Below the pieces are notes generated by a model. That model searched no databases and had not been told where the DNA came from. It saw only the letters and a list, made by a program, of their open reading frames with translations. A stretch of 6,359 nt of DNA, taken from assembly GCA_002479645.1 (NCBI GenBank), contig DLOO01000052.1, positions 33,270 to 39,628 on the forward strand, written 5' to 3'. Numbering within the stretch: position 1 is the first letter of the stretch; each line of letters starts with the position of its first letter. This stretch comes from Lachnoclostridium sp. UBA7482. GTDB taxonomy: Bacteria; Bacillota; Clostridia; Lachnospirales; Lachnospiraceae. This document shows, piece after piece, positions 5,302 to 6,359 of the stretch. Both the position numbers and the translations under genes were made by a program.

Positions 5302-6001
5302 CAGCGCAGAAATATCCGTCTTCCTCATAAAAATCGGACATACCTCCGTATTTTTCACATATTGAACGTATCTGCGAAACGCCCAGACCGTGTGCAGTGT
5401 TGTCAGACTTCGTACTCGCAAGATAGGGATTACTCGCAAGGATCGGTCGGCTTATCCTGTTTTTCACAAGTATCGTTTCATAACTTCTGTGGTGGGATAT
5501 GAGCACGGATATCTCGGGGGAGATCTCATTTTCGCTTGCTTCGACAGCATTATCGAGCATATTTGAAAGCAGTGCAGAAAAATCTATACTTTCCATTTTT
5601 GCAAAAGAAAGATTCTCTATTTCTGCTTTGACAGCTATGCCCTTTCCTCGTGCTGAATTGAGTTTAACGTTAAGGATATGATTCATAAGCGAATTGCCCG
5701 TTTCTATATAGCTGTGAACTGTGTTCAGCTTGTCGAGTATCTTTGAGGTATACGCCTTTGCTGCTTCTATATCTCCGCCGTTAAGATATGAGGCTATCAC
5801 CATAAGATGATTTTTCATATCATGCTTTATGCTGCGAATACTTTCATGCAGCCTGTGTATCTCTTCATCCTGACGAGCAAGTTCCTCGGCATTTGCTTTA
5901 AGCTCCAAAAGCTCGTATTCGGTAGCCGCTTTTTCACCGAGCAGCCTGTTGTACCTTTCCGTAAGCGCGTCGTATTCAACCTGTAGTTTCTTTCCGTTCA
6001 T
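5282..6001 (-). CDS. AgrC-like GHKL histidine kinase without membrane sensor
   Basis: This 239-aa sensor kinase consists only of cytoplasmic parts. Residues about 1-55 form a charged coiled coil. The phosphoacceptor region KHDMKNHLMVIASYL (59-73) has H60 as the probable phosphorylated residue, in the HxxxNH pattern of SpoOB-like/AgrC kinases. The GHKL ATPase domain shows the N box NMLDNAVEAS at 147-156 and the G box HGLGVSQIRSICEKYGG at 204-220. AgrC relatives usually have about 200 residues of membrane sensor before this; none is present. The start is supported by an ATGA overlap with the response-regulator stop at 6000-5998. The only ribosome-like site (GAGG, 6016-6013) is far, so translation is likely coupled. 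It should phosphorylate the LytTR regulator encoded just upstream. The stimulus is unknown and may need a partner protein. Confidence 0.9.
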   Translation of the reverse strand: MNGKKLQVEYDALTERYNRLLGEKAATEYELLELKANAEELARQDEEIHRLHESIRSIKHDMKNHLMVIASYLNGGDIEAAKAYTSKILDKLNTVHSYIETGNSLMNHILNVKLNSARGKGIAVKAEIENLSFAKMESIDFSALLSNMLDNAVEASENEISPEISVLISHHRSYETILVKNRISRPILASNPYLASTKSDNTAHGLGVSQIRSICEKYGGMSDFYEEDGYFCAVSFIPV

Positions 6002-6359
6002 TTCAGCATGTACCTCATAAGCAGCTTCCGTGCATTCTCCGAGTAGCTTCGCCCTATCGGAAGTCTGGTGTTATCGCAGAGCACACATTCCTCCGCATTT
6101 ATTACCTTTACCGCCAACTGATTGACGAGAAAGCCCTTGTGTATACGGACGAATCCGTTCCTTGAAAGCGCATTTTCGAGCGAAGTAATGGTGTCCCTGA
6201 AACGATATTCTTCTTTAGTTGCAAAAAGCTTTATGTAATTGCCATCTGATTCAAAGTAAAGTATCTCGTCGAGGCGAAGTTTAATATTACCATCAGCTGA
6301 ACGGAAGCAAAAATGTTTTTCCCTGCTGAACAGTCAATGACAGTAAGATATCAGCATAT
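5998..6359 (-). pseudogene. LytTR response regulator, 3' part; frame broken near the window edge
   Basis: From 6333 to the TGA at 6000-5998 the frame encodes 111 residues ending in a full LytTR DNA-binding domain: LDEILYFESDGNYIKLF, then YRFRDTITSLENAL, then FVRIHKGFLVN, then RLPIGRSYSENARKLL. It would bind paired direct repeats, and such repeats occur downstream at 5268-5301. Upstream of 6333 this frame stops (TGA, 6336-6334) and has no start codon. A neighbouring frame is open from the window edge to 6293 and reads YADILLSLTVQQGKTF. Removing one base from the homopolymers at 6309-6323 joins them as GKTF-CFRSADGNIKL, a normal linker between receiver and LytTR domains. The receiver domain lies outside the window. 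The break may be an assembly error, so the gene may be intact in the cell; as read it is disrupted. Confidence 0.72.

Noticed and set aside
5251..5439. 62-codon minus-strand frame overlapping the kinase 3' end
   Set aside because: It lies within the kinase gene in another frame, with no ribosome site and no recognisable sequence.
6309..6323. Programmed -1 frameshifting at a G GGA AAA heptamer in the regulator gene
   Set aside because: The heptamer is in the right phase, but a -1 shift leads to the third frame, not the LytTR frame; the needed shift is +1.
1..6359. CRISPR array, insertion sequence, tRNA or rRNA gene
   Set aside because: No regularly spaced repeats, transposase motifs with terminal repeats, or tRNA/rRNA-like sequence were seen.

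Overview
The window looks like a low-to-mid GC Gram-positive chromosome, most likely an anaerobic Clostridia member of the Ruminococcus/Oscillospiraceae type. The reasons are the strong AGGAGG ribosome sites, TTGACA/TATAAT promoters, a tandem DUF1508 (YegP-like) protein, and a GHKL kinase/LytTR regulator pair next to an ABC-2 exporter of the COG4586/COG4587/COG3694 type. This placement rests on gene content and signals only.

Left part (1-1665). The minus strand carries the 5' end of a CCA-adding tRNA nucleotidyltransferase, running off the left edge, and behind it a small ferritin-like or DUF2383-like helical protein. A dense promoter/palindrome region lies between these two. On the plus strand, a near-consensus promoter drives a two-gene unit: a 122-aa tandem DUF1508 protein and a 70-aa acidic-to-basic small protein of unknown function with a Gly/Lys-rich tail. 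This unit ends at a long hairpin that looks like a bidirectional terminator.

Right part (1674-6359), all on the minus strand. In transcription order: a LytTR-type response regulator (only its 3' part is in the window, and it is frameshifted as read), a membrane-less AgrC-like GHKL histidine kinase, a regulatory intergenic gap, ABC ATPase 2, ABC ATPase 1, an ABC-2 permease of the COG4587 type (also frameshifted as read), an ABC-2 permease of the COG3694 type, and possibly a 27-codon ORF before the terminator. Nearly every junction is a 4-bp stop/start overlap or a 1-nt gap, so the genes are tightly coupled.

The most interesting point is the gap between kinase and ABC genes. It holds two 13-bp direct repeats with a 21-bp period, the geometry used by LytTR regulators. 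They lie just upstream of a poor -35 and a perfect TATAAT, with an 11-bp inverted repeat laid over the promoter. The simplest model is that the kinase/regulator pair activates the adjacent exporter. The exporter is unusual in having two different ATPases, one with a divergent Q-loop. Two homopolymer-associated frame breaks, in the permease and in the regulator, are either assembly errors or real switches or decay. Because the restored permease start forms a perfect ATGA overlap with a good ribosome site, the permease break is very likely a single missing base in an A7 tract.
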